From: Treponema sp.
Lineage (GTDB): Bacteria > Spirochaetota > Spirochaetia > Treponematales > UBA12059
Length of the DNA stretch: 13,082 nt
Direction: 5' to 3'
NCBI GenBank assembly: GCA_012517645.1
Contig: JAAYUR010000198.1
Span: 1 to 13,082, forward strand
Below are positions 13,072 to 13,082 of the stretch, piece after piece. Position 1 is the stretch's first letter. Each line of letters begins with the position of its first letter. A program made the translations under genes and the position numbers. The notes beneath the pieces are model-generated. The model worked only from the letters and a program-made list of their open reading frames with translations. It was not told the DNA's origin and ran no database searches.

Positions 13072-13082
13072 CCCCGCGGGGA

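Overview
The window is GC-rich bacterial chromosome. The gene content suits a spirochaete: a FapA/DUF342 polymer-forming protein, a DUF4912 gene paired with a GH57/DUF1957 glycosidase, PcnB, and a lipoprotein with a relaxed lipobox. No rRNA or other marker gene is present, so this placement is an inference of moderate strength. There is no sign of phage, plasmid, integrase, complete insertion sequence, tRNA or CRISPR array.

Layout. Positions 1-2700 hold three plus-strand genes: the 3' end of a FapA/DUF342 gene, a KamA-family radical SAM aminomutase with EpmB-like and lysine 2,3-aminomutase-like traits, and a probable lipoprotein whose start is close to or overlapping the aminomutase stop. Positions 2701-3000 are a convergent intergenic stretch with an AT-richer remnant and two perfect GC-rich hairpins that end exactly at the guaA stop codon. 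Everything from 3001 to 13020 is on the minus strand, in transcriptional order: pcnB, a SAP/Rho-N-like plus DUF4912 protein, a GH57/DUF1957 protein, a YbaK-type aminoacyl-tRNA deacylase, purB, guaB, purA and guaA.

How the genes work together. PurA and PurB convert IMP to AMP, and GuaB and GuaA convert IMP to GMP. The last four minus-strand genes are therefore the complete set of enzymes at the IMP branch point, with no IMP-forming de novo step between them. purA and guaA overlap by 16 nt. guaB and purA are separated by a pair of inverted arrays of a 7-bp repeat. purB has a promoter-like sequence placed so that its mRNA would be leaderless, and the DUF4912 gene shows a similar arrangement. The DUF4912 and GH57 genes are tightly coupled. 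The GH57 protein has Gln where the family's catalytic nucleophile Glu is expected, so it may be a pseudo-enzyme or a binding protein. This is the most unusual feature of the window.

Limits. All family assignments come from reading motifs by eye, without a database search. Promoters, hairpins and leaderless starts are sequence-pattern predictions. Three starts (the KamA-family gene, the lipoprotein and the DUF4912 gene) are choices between alternatives.
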